Assembly: GCA_904374465.1 (NCBI GenBank)
Contig: CAJFFY010000016.1
Coordinates: forward strand, 1 to 60,417
Length of the DNA stretch: 60,417 bases
Reading direction: 5' to 3'
DNA from: an uncultured Subdoligranulum sp.
Lineage (GTDB): Bacteria > Bacillota > Clostridia > Oscillospirales > Ruminococcaceae
Below the pieces are notes generated by a model, which ran no database searches, was not told the origin of the DNA, and worked only from the letters and a program-made list of their open reading frames with translations. Position 1 is the first letter of the stretch; every line of letters begins with the position of its first letter. Made by a program: the position numbers and the translations under genes. Shown piece after piece: positions 14,168 through 26,400 of this stretch.

Positions 14168-16525
14168 GGTTTTTACCTCCTGTGCGTTGGGCCGCTGTAC
14201 CGGGCATGCCGCCGATGCGGCAGGGTGGCGGGGCGGCGCCTTGCGGGTGGGCGGGGCGTCATGGTCGGCGTTGCGGGGATCAAAGGTATTGAGCCGCAGG
14301 GCGTTGGTGACCACACAAACGCTGGACAGGCTCATGGCCGCCGCGGCAATCATGGGATTCAGGGTAATGCCCAGCCCCGTAAAGACGCCCGCCGCCAGCG
14401 GAATGCAGATGGCGTTGTAGAAAAACGCCCAGAACAGATTCTGGTGGATGTTGCGCACGACGGCACGGGAAAGCCGCACTGCGGCGGGCACGTCGGCCAG
14501 GTCGCTGCGCACCAGCACCACATCGGCGGCATCCAGGGCCACGTCGGCCCCGGCGCCAATGGCAATGCCGGTTTCGGCCCGGGTCAGGGCGGGGGCATCG
14601 TTGATGCCGTCCCCCACCATGGCCACCCGGCCCTTCTTCTGCCAGCGGCGGACTTCCGCCTCCTTGCCGGCGGGCAATACCCCCGCCACCACATGGCGCT
14701 CGTCCAGGCCCACCATCGACCCGATGTGCCGGGCGGTGGCTTCGTTGTCACCGGTGAGCAGCACCACCTTGAGGCCCAGGGCCTTCATCTGGGCGATGGC
14801 CCCCGCCGAGGTCTTTTTGACCACGTCGGAAACGCCGATGACGCCCGCCGGACTGCCCGCCAGCGAGAAATAAAGGGGCGTGATGCCGTTGCGGCTCATC
14901 TCCTGCCCGGCCTCCTCCAGGTCGGGGGGCAGCACGCAGGTCTGGCGGATGAAATCGGCGTTGCCGCCCGCAATGACCTTGCCGGCCACCTTGCCCCGCA
15001 ATCCCTGGCCGGGCACCGCCTCAAAGGCGGCCACGGCGGTGTATTTGATCTTGTCCTGTTCGGCCCGCTGCAGAATGGCCCGGGCCAGGGGATGTTCGCT
15101 GCGCAGCTCCAGGCCGGCGGCCATGCTCAGCAGGAACTTGTCGGGCACGCGGCGGGTGCCCACAATCTTGACCACGCTGGGCTCGCCGGTGGTGATGGTG
15201 CCGGTCTTGTCCAGCAGGACGGTGTCGGTGTAGCCGGTGGTTTCCAGGCTGGCGGCGGTTTTAAACAGGATGCCGTGCTTGGCGCCCACGCCGCTGCCCA
15301 CCATGATGGCCACCGGGGTGGCCAGACCCAGGGCGCAGGGACAGCTGATGACCAGCACCGAGATGCCCCGGCCCAGTGCCCAGGCAAAGGACTGGCCCAG
15401 CAGCAGCCAGACCAGGAAGGTCACCGCCGCAATGGCGATGACCGCCGGCACAAAGATGCCCGACACCCTGTCGGCGGTCTTGGCCAGGGGCGCCTTGGTG
15501 GCGGCCGCGTCCCGTACCAGCCGGATCACCTGGGAGAGGGTGGTGTCCTGGCCCACACGCTCGGCGCGGCAGGTCAGGGCGCCGTTCTGGTTGATGGTGG
15601 CGGCGCTCACCGGGGAGCCGGGGAACTTGTCCACCGGCATGCTTTCGCCGGTGAGGGCGGCCTCGTTGACGCTGGACACACCCTCGGCCACCGTGCCGTC
15701 CACCGGGATGGCCTCCCCCGGCTTGACCAGGAAGATGTCCCCCACCGCCACCTCGCTCACCGGCAGCTGCACCGGCTGGCCGTCCCGCAGGACGGTGGCG
15801 GTCTGGGGGGTCAGGGCCATCAGGCCCTTGAGGGCGTCGGTGGTGCGGCCCTTGCTGTAGGCTTCCAGGGTTTTGCCCACCGTGATGAGGGTCAGGATCA
15901 TGGCGGCGGACTCAAAATACAGGTCGTGGCGGTACTGCAGCACCAGGGCCTCGTCCCCGGTGCCCAGGCCCACCGCCATCATCATCAGGGCAAAGATGCC
16001 GTAGACCAGCGCCGCCCCGGCCCCCAGCGACACCAGGGTGTCCATGCCGGGGGCTTTGGTGCGCACGCCGTTCCAGCCGCTCACAAAGAAGGCCCGGTTG
16101 ATCCAGCAGACCGGCAGGGTCAGCGCCAGCTGCAACAGGCCGTAGACCAGCGCCCCGGCACCGCCCCCCTCCAGGAAGGACGGCAGCGGCAGGCCGATCA
16201 TATGCCCCATGGAGAGATAGAGCAGCGGCACCAGAAAACACAGGCTCTGCACCAGCCGCTTTTTCAGGCGGGGGGTCTCGGTGTCCTCCAGGACCTCGGC
16301 CAGGGTATCGTCGGCCGGGGCGGCGCCGTAGCCGGCAGCCTCCACCGCCCGGCAGACCCGCTTTTGCAGCATCGCCTCGTCGGTGCCGGGGGCGGGTTCC
16401 ACCTGCATGGCGTTGGTCAGCAGACTGACCGACACCGACTGTACGCCGGGCACGGCGGCCACGGCCTTTTCCACATGGCTGGCACAAGCCGCACAGCTCA
16501 TGCCGGTGATCTCATAGCGTTGCAT
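13955..16525 (-). CDS. copA: Cu(+)-exporting P-type ATPase with an additional C-terminal CopZ-like domain
   Basis: The 856-residue protein has an N-terminal heavy-metal domain (GMSCAACASHVEKAV, residues 7-21), eight predicted membrane helices, the intramembrane CPC motif (CPCALGLATP, about 395), the phosphorylated Asp in DKTGT (about 438) and GDGINDAPAL. YNAICIPLAAG and MSLSSVCVVTNALRL in the last two helices mark Cu(+) specificity (P1B-1). After the last helix a Pro/Ala/Arg-rich linker (about 750-786) leads into a second complete heavy-metal domain (GMMCAHCEATVKKAL, 795 onward), an unusual position. ATG 16525 starts the first metal domain and overlaps the upstream XRE regulator gene by 14 nt; the open frame extends upstream without family sequence. 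It exports cytosolic copper. Confidence 0.94.
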   Translation of the reverse strand: MQRYEITGMSCAACASHVEKAVAAVPGVQSVSVSLLTNAMQVEPAPGTDEAMLQKRVCRAVEAAGYGAAPADDTLAEVLEDTETPRLKKRLVQSLCFLVPLLYLSMGHMIGLPLPSFLEGGGAGALVYGLLQLALTLPVCWINRAFFVSGWNGVRTKAPGMDTLVSLGAGAALVYGIFALMMMAVGLGTGDEALVLQYRHDLYFESAAMILTLITVGKTLEAYSKGRTTDALKGLMALTPQTATVLRDGQPVQLPVSEVAVGDIFLVKPGEAIPVDGTVAEGVSSVNEAALTGESMPVDKFPGSPVSAATINQNGALTCRAERVGQDTTLSQVIRLVRDAAATKAPLAKTADRVSGIFVPAVIAIAAVTFLVWLLLGQSFAWALGRGISVLVISCPCALGLATPVAIMVGSGVGAKHGILFKTAASLETTGYTDTVLLDKTGTITTGEPSVVKIVGTRRVPDKFLLSMAAGLELRSEHPLARAILQRAEQDKIKYTAVAAFEAVPGQGLRGKVAGKVIAGGNADFIRQTCVLPPDLEEAGQEMSRNGITPLYFSLAGSPAGVIGVSDVVKKTSAGAIAQMKALGLKVVLLTGDNEATARHIGSMVGLDERHVVAGVLPAGKEAEVRRWQKKGRVAMVGDGINDAPALTRAETGIAIGAGADVALDAADVVLVRSDLADVPAAVRLSRAVVRNIHQNLFWAFFYNAICIPLAAGVFTGLGITLNPMIAAAAMSLSSVCVVTNALRLNTFDPRNADHDAPPTRKAPPRHPAASAACPVQRPNAQEVKTMTKTLHIEGMMCAHCEATVKKALEALDGVESAVVSHTAGTAVVTLTAPLDNAVLQDAVQAKDYTVTGIDG

Positions 16526-17207
16526 CGTGCAAACTCCTTTGCTCTTGGGGGAACGGGGCCGCAGCCCCGGAAGGGTCGTTCTGCAGGGACTGCCAGGCCT
16601 CCTGCCGGATGCGGCGGGCGGCATCCACCAGACGGTCGGGGTCGTCGTCCCAGCCGTCCAGCAGACAGTCGGCCAGCTGTTTCAGCCGGTCCACCGGGGG
16701 CTGCATCTCCTTGCGGTAGGCGGTTTCGGTCAGGGTACCGGCGTCGATGGCATACCGGTCCAGCGACCGGCGCAGCCCGTCGTCCCGGCCGATGCAGTCC
16801 GCCCGGTCCATGGCGCGGCCGTAGTGGGTGCACACCGCCGCACAGGTTTCCAGCAATTGGGCCAGATATTCCGCCAGCATACGGCGGCGGGCGGTGCCCG
16901 GCACCCCGTCGATGGCCGCCACACAGTGGTCCAGCGCCTGCCGGATGGGGTCGGCGTCGGGGGCGCCGCCGGGGGGCGCTTCCTGCCGGCCGGTGAGCCA
17001 GGCGGGGGTGGTCTGCAGCGCCTGGGCCAGCGCCTGGATCACCATGCTGCGCCCCGGGTTGACGCCGTCCGCCTCGTACCGCTGTACGGTGGATTTGTTC
17101 ACCCCCAGCCGGCGCCCCAGCTCGGGCATGGAAAGGTTCAGTTCCAGCCGCCGGGCGCGGATGCGCTGCCCCACCTGCTGCGGCGTGAGCAGATCGGTCT
17201 GTTCCAC
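16512..17207 (-). CDS. XRE-family (HTH_3) transcriptional regulator preceding copA
   Basis: The 231-residue protein has an N-terminal helix-turn-helix: VGQRIRARRLELNLSMPELGRRLGVNKSTVQRYEADGVNPG, residues about 10-52. The following 170 residues are helical and not recognised; they contain Cys residues (CVAAIDG, CAAVCTHYG, ADCIG, ADCLLDG) that could serve as ligands, though this is speculative. The start is GTG 17207 with GGAGGT 8 nt upstream. It overlaps copA by 14 nt, so it is co-transcribed and probably controls the operon, although copper ATPase genes are more often paired with CsoR, CopY or CueR. It could also be a neighbour of unrelated function. Confidence 0.8.
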   Translation of the reverse strand: MEQTDLLTPQQVGQRIRARRLELNLSMPELGRRLGVNKSTVQRYEADGVNPGRSMVIQALAQALQTTPAWLTGRQEAPPGGAPDADPIRQALDHCVAAIDGVPGTARRRMLAEYLAQLLETCAAVCTHYGRAMDRADCIGRDDGLRRSLDRYAIDAGTLTETAYRKEMQPPVDRLKQLADCLLDGWDDDPDRLVDAARRIRQEAWQSLQNDPSGAAAPFPQEQRSLHDATL

Positions 17208-17234
17208 CTTGGTTCACCTCCCTGTTTGTGTTTC

Positions 17235-17263
17235 AGTATAGCACACACCGGGGCAAACCGCAA
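17235..17263 (-). promoter_or_regulatory. Promoter of the XRE-copA-acyP operon
   Basis: On the minus strand TTGCGG (17258-17263) and TATACT (17235-17240) are 17 bp apart, 28 bp ahead of GTG 17207. Confidence 0.75.
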
Positions 17264-17302
17264 CGGAGTTTTGGGATTTTGCCGGGGTTTTTTCGGGAAA
17301 CG

Positions 17303-17353
17303 GTTGCAAAACGCGCCCTTTTCTCGACACAAAGTTGCAAAATGCGCCTTTTG
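17303..17353. repeat. Two direct repeats upstream of the XRE-copA promoter
   Basis: GTTGCAAAACGCGCC (from 17303) and GTTGCAAAATGCGCC (from 17334) are nearly identical and spaced 31 bp, about three helical turns. They lie between the adhesin terminator and the copA-operon promoter. They could be a binding site or simply a small duplication. Confidence 0.4.
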
Positions 17354-17363
17354 GGGAAAATGC

Positions 17364-17408
17364 AAAAAACCGCCGGGAAAACGGCAGTCACGCGCGTTTT
17401 CCCGGCGG
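17364..17408 (-). terminator. Intrinsic terminator of the giant adhesin
   Basis: The 14 bp stem CCGCCGGGAAAACG / CGTTTTCCCGGCGG is followed, on the minus strand, by TTTTTT. It lies 42 bp past the adhesin stop codon. Confidence 0.9.
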
Positions 17409-17449
17409 CACAGGGGGTTGGTTGCGGGGGTTCCGGCCCAGCCGGAGGT

Positions 17450-20400
17450 TTACTTTTTGCGTTTACGCCAGATCACGATGCCTGCCAGGCAGCCGGCGGA
17501 AACCACCAGCAGCACCACCCACAGCAGGGGCTGGCTGTCGTCGCCGGTCTGGGGCAGCAGGCTGCGGACCCACTGCTGCAACACCTGCAGCGGATTGGCG
17601 GGCGCGGCGGGCTGGGTGGGTTCGGGGTTGGTGCCGCCGCCACCGCCGCCATCGCCGTTCTCCTCGTCGGGCGTTTCCGGCGGATCGCTGGGCGGGTAGT
17701 AGCCGTTGACAAAGGTGGCCATACCGGCGCTGGGCTTGCCTTCCGCCCGGTAGACGGCGTGCAGGACCTTCAGGGCGTCGTCCTGTTTGCCCACCTCGAT
17801 TTCCAGCGTCCACTGGGTGGTGTCGTAGGTGTAGCCGGCCTTGCCGTCGTTGACTTCCTGCAGGGTGAAGCGGTAGGTACCCGTCTGGGTGAAGGTGATG
17901 GGGGCAAAGTAGGCCACGCCCTCGTGGGTGAGGGTGACGCGGTCACCGCCCTGGTCGATGCGGGCCGCCTCGCCGTAGGATTCGGCGGGGGTCAGCGTGA
18001 AGGTGAAGGACTGTTCCTGCGGGCGGGCCTGGCTGTCGCTGGTGAAGGTCTTGCGCACCACCGGGCTGTACTGGGTACGGAAGGCGGGCAGATACCGGTT
18101 GGTGAAGGTTGCGCCTTCCGGCACCGGGGTCCAGCTGCCGTCGGCGTTCTGCCGGCTGTAGGTGATGGTGGTCTCCAGACGTTGGTTCTGGGCGTTGCGG
18201 CCCACGTTGACCTCCGCCTTCCAGAGGGTGGTGTCGTACCGGATGTTGTCCAGCACGGCGCCCTGGGCCTCGGCGGGCAGTTCCTCGCGCAGGTAGTAGG
18301 TGAACAGACCCACCCGGTCCGCCTGGATGGGGGCAAAGGTGATCTGTCCGTCCACGTTGCGGGCGGTCTGCAGGGTCTGCATCTGGCCGTCCAGCAGGGT
18401 GAAGGTGAACTGGTTGTCCCGCAGGGTGGTGCCCTCCATCGTCTTGGCGGCGGTCAGGGTGTATTCCACCTCGGTGCGGTTGGTCACGGTGACGGTCTGG
18501 TTCTGGTTGGTCACGTTGTCGGCGGGCACGCCCAGCACCCAGGCGGGGCCCGGGGCGGCGGTGCCGGTGTAGGCCTGCAGCACGCCGTCGGCGTTGGCCG
18601 CGGTGGCGCCGTCCAGCTGATAATAGTCGGCGCTGTCCGTCTCCACGATGACGTAGTTCTGGAACCAGTTCAGGTTGGGTACGGTGGCCTGGCCGTTGGC
18701 GTCGGTGGTCACTTCGGCCACCAGGTTTTCGTCGGTCAGGGCGGCGGTGTTGGCCGCCTCCACCGTGGCAAAGGGTCCGTAGATCCGGAAGGTGGCGCCT
18801 TCCAGGGTCTTGGTGGGATCGTTCTTGGCCACCTTTTGCAGAAGCAGGTTGCGCTGTAGCACAAAGCCGATGTCCTTGGTGTTGTCGAACTGGGTGGCGG
18901 GATCGGCGGTGGCATACAGGAAGAACCGTTCGGAAATATTGTTGCGTGCCGAAGTGCCATCAACGGCAAAGAAGTTGTTGTCGCTGGCCTCGTCGGCATG
19001 GGCGCCGCCGGGGGCCAGGTCGTCGGGATGGCGGGAGAAGCCGGTCTGTTCCTTATGGTCCTGGCCGCCCAGGGTGGTCACCTGGTTCAGGATGCCGGAA
19101 GTTTCCGGCACGGTGACCAGGATGCGGTAGGTCTTGGGGGCTTCGCCCTTGAGGAGGGCGGGGTTCAGCGGGTCGCGGTTATCGCCGCTGCTGTAGAGCT
19201 GGTCCTCGGTGAAGTTGTCCATCCGGCTGGCGGGTTCCAGGCCGGTGAACAGGAAGTTGGCTTCGCTGTACCAGTCGGGATCGCTGCCGGTGGCGTAGCT
19301 CTGGGCCTGGCGGACCACGTCGCTGTTGCCCTCGTAGGTGTAGAGGGTGACCTCCACATGGTTCAGCAGGGACTGCACCAGGGCGTTGTCGGCCAGGGCA
19401 TCCACCGACTCGTCGGCCTGCCAGACACCGTCGGCGTTCTTGTCGATCCATACATGGCCGCCCACCTGCACCAGGCTGGGCAGGATGGTGTTGGACACCG
19501 AGTTGGACAGCATGGTGGTGTTGGAGGGCACGGCGTCGTCGGCGGTCTGGTTGCCCACGTACCGGTCATAGGTAAAGATGAAGTTGTTGACCGCGTTGGT
19601 CCAGGACCGGTCGGCCAGATCCTCCTGGCTCAGGTTGCCCACCCGCAGGCGGTACTCGGCCAGGTAGCTGCCGTGGGAGGCCAGGGCGCTGCGGTCCTGT
19701 TTTTCCACCGCGATGGCAATGGCCGTGGCCCCCTGGGTGGGGGTCCTGGTCCAGCCGGCGGGGGCTTCCTGCCCGAAGCGGATCTGTTCCACGCAGGCGT
19801 AGACGTCGTTGATGTTGTCCCGGGTGATATCGCCCGTGTAGTAGAAGACTTCGTACTGGTCGGTGCCCAGGATCTGGGCGTTGCCGTTTTCATCCAGGCG
19901 CTGCAGCTGCACGCCGGTGGGGTTGCCCGCCGCGGCGTAGGTGTCGGTGGCAAAGGTCATTTCCCACTGGCTGCCGCGGTTGGAGCCGCCCTGGCTGCGG
20001 TCCCCCACGAAGGGGAAGACATCCAGCACCGTCACGTTGGTGAAGTGGACGTTCTGGTCCGCCGAGGAGAGGTTGCTCACCTGCAGGCGGTAGTCCATGT
20101 AGCCGTCGTTGCCCACGGTGGACAGCCGGTCGGAGGTGAAGCCCAGATCGGTGGACAGGTTGCCCTGGCCGGTCTTGACCAGGCCGGCGGCCGAGGTGGC
20201 CGACCAGTTGCTGTGCACAGTGGCCGACACATAGCCGAAGTCCTTCATTTCGCCCAGCATGGCGCGCAGGCTTTCCAGCCGCTGGGTTCCTGCCAGGCTG
20301 GACAGCACGGTGTCCAGTCCGTAGGGCCACAGGTTATCCGCCGTCTTGTAGGAGGAGCCGTGGGGGTTGTTGACGCTCTTGACGCCGGCCACCCGGCTGC

Positions 20401-23400
20401 CCACAAGGGCATAGTTGCGGATTTCGGGGCCATAGACGGCGATCTCGGCGGTGGTATATACCTGCAGTTGCAGCTGCAGGGTGGCGCCGGGGGCCAGCTC
20501 ACCCGTAAGGAAGACGAAGAGGGCGGTTTCCCCGTTCTGGGTGGAGATGCGGATGTTTTCAATCTCAACGCCCGCGGGCGGGTCGATCAGGGTGACGTTG
20601 CCGCTCTCCCCTTCCAGGCGGGTGCCCTGGGGCAGCAGGTCCACCACGAAGGGCCGCTGCATGGCAGCTTCGGCCTCGGGGGCGTTGTGTACGGCGATGG
20701 TGTAAGTCAGGGTATCGTTCTGGGTGGGATGGTCCTTGTCCACCGTCTTGTTCACGCTGATCAGCGCGCCCTTGAGCTCCGCAAAGGTATTTTCGGCGGT
20801 GGCGGTCCTGGTCAGGGTTTGCTCGGCCAGCTTGGTGCCCTGGCCGTCCCAGGGGTTGTAGGTCAGGGTGGCGGTGGCGGTGTTCACCACGCGGGTGATC
20901 TCCTGCACATCCACACCGCCCTGCTGCTGGTCCAGCGTCATCCGGATGGTCACGGCGCCGGGCCGGAAATTCTGGCCCAGGGCATAGCCGGTGGCCTCTT
21001 GCAGGGCCGGGGACCGGTAGCTTACCTCCACCCGGGCGATTCTGCTGTTGCTCGCAGGGGTCAGGGTGGCCGTCCGGGTGGCATCCTCCACGGTCTGGCT
21101 TTCCACCGCGTTGCCCGCAAAGTCGTAGAAGGTCACGGTGGCCTGCAGGCCGGTCTGTCTGCCGTCGGCGCTGTAGGCGGCCCCGTCATGGCTGGAGGGA
21201 GCCAGCGTCACCTGGGTGATGGCATACTTGTCCTGCAGGTAGGTGGCAAAGTCCAGCGGGGTGTCCTGGTGGTAGGCGGTCAGGCCGGTATCCGCCAGCA
21301 CAAAGCCGTTCAGCGGGTAGGTGTTGTCCTCCACGGTGGGGGTCAGGGTGTAGCGCAGCTGGGCCGGGGCGGCCAGCAGGCTTTCGTAGTGGGTGGTCTC
21401 GGTGGTCTTTTCCAGTTTCAGCTCGGCGCGGCCCGGCACGTTTTTCAGGGTCACGACCTCAAGGCCGGTGGTGTCCGCCGGCACCGTAAAGACGGCGTAC
21501 CACACCTCGTCGGCATGGTCGCGGATCTGGGTCATGGTGGCGTCGGTTTCCAGGGCCAGGTAGGTCTTGCCGCCCACCACCGTGTTGTCCACCCAGCCGT
21601 ACTTGAACCGGCTGTTGGCGGTAGTGTCGCTGCCGTCCAGATTCACCGCCACGCCCTGGGCCACCCGGGTCACGTCGGTCCGGGCCAGCAGGGCGCTGAC
21701 CTGTTCCTCGGTGAGGGTGGTGGGGGTGTCGGCGGGCACTTCATACAGGTCCACCGTGGCTTCGGGCTGGGTTTCGGCGGCGGGATGCAGGGCATCCTGC
21801 TTGCGCAGTTCCAGCCGGATGTAGGGAACGTTATGGGCGTCGTAGGCGTAGGTGCCCTGGGACAGCACCAGCGGTTCGCCGCCGTTGATCAGGTAGTAGG
21901 TGCGGGTTTCGTCCCGGGCGGTGGGGACCCAGCCGGTGCCGTCCCACAGGCCTTCCAGGCCCTGGTAACCGGCGGGGATGGGATTTTCCGCCACGGAGTA
22001 GACTTGGCCGTCCTCCACCGTAAAGGTCAGCACACCGTTTTCATCGGTGGTGGCTTCCTCCACAAAGGTCCAGGCGGTACCGTCCTGGCGGTAGAGGGCA
22101 AAGGTGACCTCCGCCTGGGGCAGGGGGTCCAGCCCCTCCCGGGCGTTGTCGTACTTGGTCAGCTGAATCTTGACGCCGGGGTAGTTGTTCACCGTCAGGG
22201 CTTCGTTGGTGGCGGGGCTGGCGGCGTCGCCGGGTTTCACCGTCAGGGTGACGGTGTTGTCCTTGCGCACATAGCCGTCGGGGGCCGCGGTCTCGGTGAT
22301 GGTAAACTCGTTGCCCTCCACCCCGGTGAGCGGCACCACGGCGGTGGCGCTGCCCGTCTCGTCGGTGGTGACGGTGATGGGCGTCATGGCGGGGGTACCC
22401 GTCCGGTTGATGGTAAAGGTGGCCCCGGCCAGGGGGCTGCCGTTGCTGCCGTCCTGCTTTTGCAGCGTGATGCTGCCCTGCAGGGCGCGGTTGGTGGCGG
22501 TCACCGTCAGGCCGGTGCCGTCGGTGGGCAGGGTGAGCGATACGCTGCTGTTGCCCTGGGCATCCTGGGTCACCGTCAGCGGGTTGCCGGCGGCGTCGGT
22601 GATGCCGGTGAGCACAAAGCCGTTGCGGTGAGTTTCGGTCAGGGTGTAGCTGCCGCCCTGCTCCAGGTCTTCAAAGGTCACCTGTTGGGTGGCGCCGTTG
22701 GCGGTACCCTTGGCAAAGGTAACGGTCTGGGAATCCAATTCCGTGGTGCCGCTGTAGAGGGTGAAGGTGAAGGTTTCTTCCTGCTGCAGGGGCACACTGC
22801 CGGTATCCAGCCGCTTGGTGACGGTCAGATCCACCTTTTCCTTGTCGGAGACGGTGGCCCGGTTGTTCAGCGTCTGGCCGTTCCAGGTCAGGTTCTGGGT
22901 CAGGCCGCCGATGACGATGGCGTACCGGGGGCTGGTGTCGGCGGTGTAGCCGTCGGGGGCCGTTTTCTCGGTGATCTTGTAGATGCCGGGCTCCAGGTTT
23001 TGCACCGTCACGGTGCCTTCGGCGCCGGTTTGGTCGGTTTCGGCCACCTTGACGGTCCAGCCGCTGCCGTCATCGGTGAATGCCGCGGCCTCCGCCTGGG
23101 ACCAGGCGGCGAAGGGCTTGTAGGCCAGCGTGAAGGTGGCACCCGGCAGCGTTTCGCCGGGCTTCTGGGCATCGGTCTTGGTGATGGTCAGCGAACCCAG
23201 GGCCGGGTCCTGCACGGCGATCATCAGCGGGTCCTGCATCTGGTAGTCGTTCAGGTCCACCTTGTTGGTGACCACCGGCTCGTCCCCCTGCTGGGCAGTC
23301 TGCAGGCCCAGGTAGATGCCGCTGGTGGCAAAGTCTTCCAGGGCATAGGAGGTGTTCGCATCCACCGTATAGACATACCCCTCACTGCGGGGGTAGGCGT

Positions 23401-26400
23401 CTTTCAGGTAGGCGGTCAGGTAGGCCTTGCTGTAGCCGTCCGCCGGCTTGGTTTCCTGCAGGGTGTAGACGCCGCCGGCAAGGTTTTCAAATTCCGCATA
23501 GCCGCTGTCGTCGGTGGTGGCCTCCAGGTTGTTCAGCCGGAAGGTAGCCCCCTCCAGTTCCCGGCCGGTGGTGTCGGTCTTGGCCACCGTGAGGCTGAGC
23601 TTCCGGGGGTTGTACAGCGACAGGTTGAGGTTTTCGGTGGTGACGGCAAAGTAGTAGGCCTTGACGTTGTGGAAAGCGTCGCCGGCCACCGCGCTGCCGT
23701 CATACATCCGGATGTACCCGGTGGCACCGGCATCCTCGATGAGGCGGTAGCGGCCCACCGGCACCCCGTTGGGGAAGGCATACCAGCCGTCCGTGGTGGT
23801 AAAGGTGGCGCTTTCGCTGCCGTCGGCATGGGTATAGACATAGTCCGCCCAGGTCTTGCTGGTGCCGTTGTAGCGCTGGATGCGCATTGTCACCTGCAGG
23901 GGCACCCGGTCGTCGCCGTTGGTGCCGGCGTCGTAGTAGGCGTCCAGCTGGGCGGCGGTCATGTTCAGGTTGCTCTGGATTCCGGAGGGGATGTCCTCCT
24001 CGTGGACGGTGTAGCCGTATTTGCTCACCGTCACCGCAAAGTTGTCGATGGGCAGGTTGACCAGACGGTACTGGGTATCGTCCTGGGTCAGCCGGTTACC
24101 GTCGGCATCCACGGCGTAGCAAGGCCAGTCGTCGCCGATGGTGCTGGCCAGCGGCACCGTCTTGTCGGTGGTTTTCACATAGAACAGGTCGTTGAAGGTT
24201 TCGGATGTTTCCGCCCCGTCCGCCACCTTCTGGAAAAAGAGGGTCATGCGGAACTCATGGGTGAGAGTGCTGTAGCCCGCGGGGGCACTGGTCTCCCGCA
24301 GGATCAGGCGGGCATAGGCGTTGCCGTCGGCATCCGTCCAGAAGATGTCCCCGCCCTCGGGGGTTCTGTCGCCCTGGTCCAGCTCGCCGTAGGCATTCAT
24401 CAGGGCGTTGTAACCAAAGGCGTAGGAGGACGCCCAGGCGGTCAGGTTGCCGCCGGTCAGGCTGGTGTTGTCCAGGCCGGTGGTGACGGTATCCAGCAGG
24501 GCCGCGGTGGTGCCGTCGGCGTGGGCCAGATAGATGGCGAAGGTGGCGTTGCCCAGCGGGGTGTAGTCCTGCTGGAGGACGCCGTCCTCATCGTAGGAAT
24601 CCGCCCACTTGGTCAGACGCACGGTGGCGAACTGTTCGTTGCCGGGGCCCGTCACCGGGTCGTTTTCCACCTTGAGTCCGCGGTTCACCGTATCCCTTGT
24701 GTAGGCATAGGTGTTGGTACAGTCCACGTCGGGGTTTTCCAGCGACTTCGACTGGTTGGAATACTTCTGGCCGCTGGGGTAGATGAGCACGATCTGGCTT
24801 TCCGGCTTGATGGCCGCCCCGATGCCGGGGGTGCGCTCCACCAGCCAGTAGACCACGTTGTCGGCGGCCTTCAGCACGTCGGTGCCGAACCAGCCGTCCA
24901 TCCGGTCGCCGGTGGCGGGGTCGTAGAGGGTACCGCTGCTGTAGTGGCCGATGTGGGTGTAGTCCGCGCTGCCGTCCACATAGGTCAGCCCGACTGTCTT
25001 GCCATCCTGTATCAGCTCCTCATCCACCACCTGCATGTACAGGTCGAACTCGGCGTTGTTGATGGGCCGCTCGCCGTTCACCTGGCTGTCCGCCGGGACT
25101 GCGGGGGCGGTGTAGTTGGCATCCGGCACATACTTCTTGATGTGCAGCTGGGTCCAGTGTTCCTCGTTGATCAGCTTGGCGGTCTGGTCCTTTTGGCCTT
25201 GCTTGTCGCCGTCCTTGGCATTGTAGGTCACATAGTTGAGGCGCTCCAGCTGCGTTGCCGTCAGGCTGGTTCCCTCCAGTTTCGTCGGATCGCCAAACCC
25301 GGTCTCCTCGGACAGGTAGCCGCCCTGCTGGGGTTGCAGATAAGCATAGTCCGCCTCTGCGGGAATGTCATACTCCACCGCCACATACACCGTGTCCTGG
25401 CGCAGGTCGGTAAAGCGCACCTGGCCCAGGTCGTCGGCGGTGGCCAGTTCCCGGAACTTGTAGGTTTTGCCATCCTGGGCAAACAGGGCCACCCGGGTAC
25501 CGGGCAGCAGATATTCCTTCTGGGTGAAGCTGTGTTCCCACAGGTTGTAGTACACCTTGGTGACGGTAAAGCTGCCCGACGGAACATTGACGAAGGAATC
25601 TTTCAGCTCGGTCACGGTGCCGGCGTTCAACGTGATGTGGGGCTCCTCTTTGCTGATACTGTACCCCGGAGGCGCTTGGATTTCCCGCACGTAGTAGAAA
25701 ATCTGACTGCCATGTTCGTCGTAGATCGGCAGGTCGGTAAAGGTTGCCAGACCCTGGGTATCGGTGGTGGCTCTGCCCATCTCGATCTCTTCCTGGGTAT
25801 CATCAAACCGGTAGGTGATGAAGATGGCCCCGGCCAGCGGGTTGCCGTTCTCGTCCTCCTTGTTCACCCGCAGGGCGCCGTTTTCGCTCAGGTTGATCGC
25901 CCGGAAGGTGGTGCCGGTTTTCCATTCGTCGCCGTCCTTTGTCACGGCGGAGAGGGTGACCGGCCCGAAGAAGAGTTCCGTCTTCGTCGCGTTGACCAGC
26001 CGGATGGTATCCTCCACATTGGCATACTGGTCCATATGGGTGTTGGGGTCCAGCGCGCCATCCGGCGCGCTGATTTCCTTCAGTACATAGCTGCCCGGTG
26101 CCAGGTGGACAGGTTCGCCGCCGGAGGTAACTTTCAGCGGTACATCCTGGTCGCCCTCCCTGACCATGACCTGGTCGCCCAGCGTTCCGGTTTCCGGGTC
26201 ATATTCGTACACGGTAAATTCCACGCCGTCCCGGGTGGTGGCACCTTCTTCGCCGGTCCAGTTGCGGATTTCCTTTTCCACCGTCAGGGTGGGGTCGGGC
26301 AGGTTTTCCATCACCACGGTGACGACTTCGCCCTTGTCCACGGTGCCGCTCTCCCAGCCGGTGGCGGAGGCATCCTCCCCGTAGTAGGGGTGATACCCTT

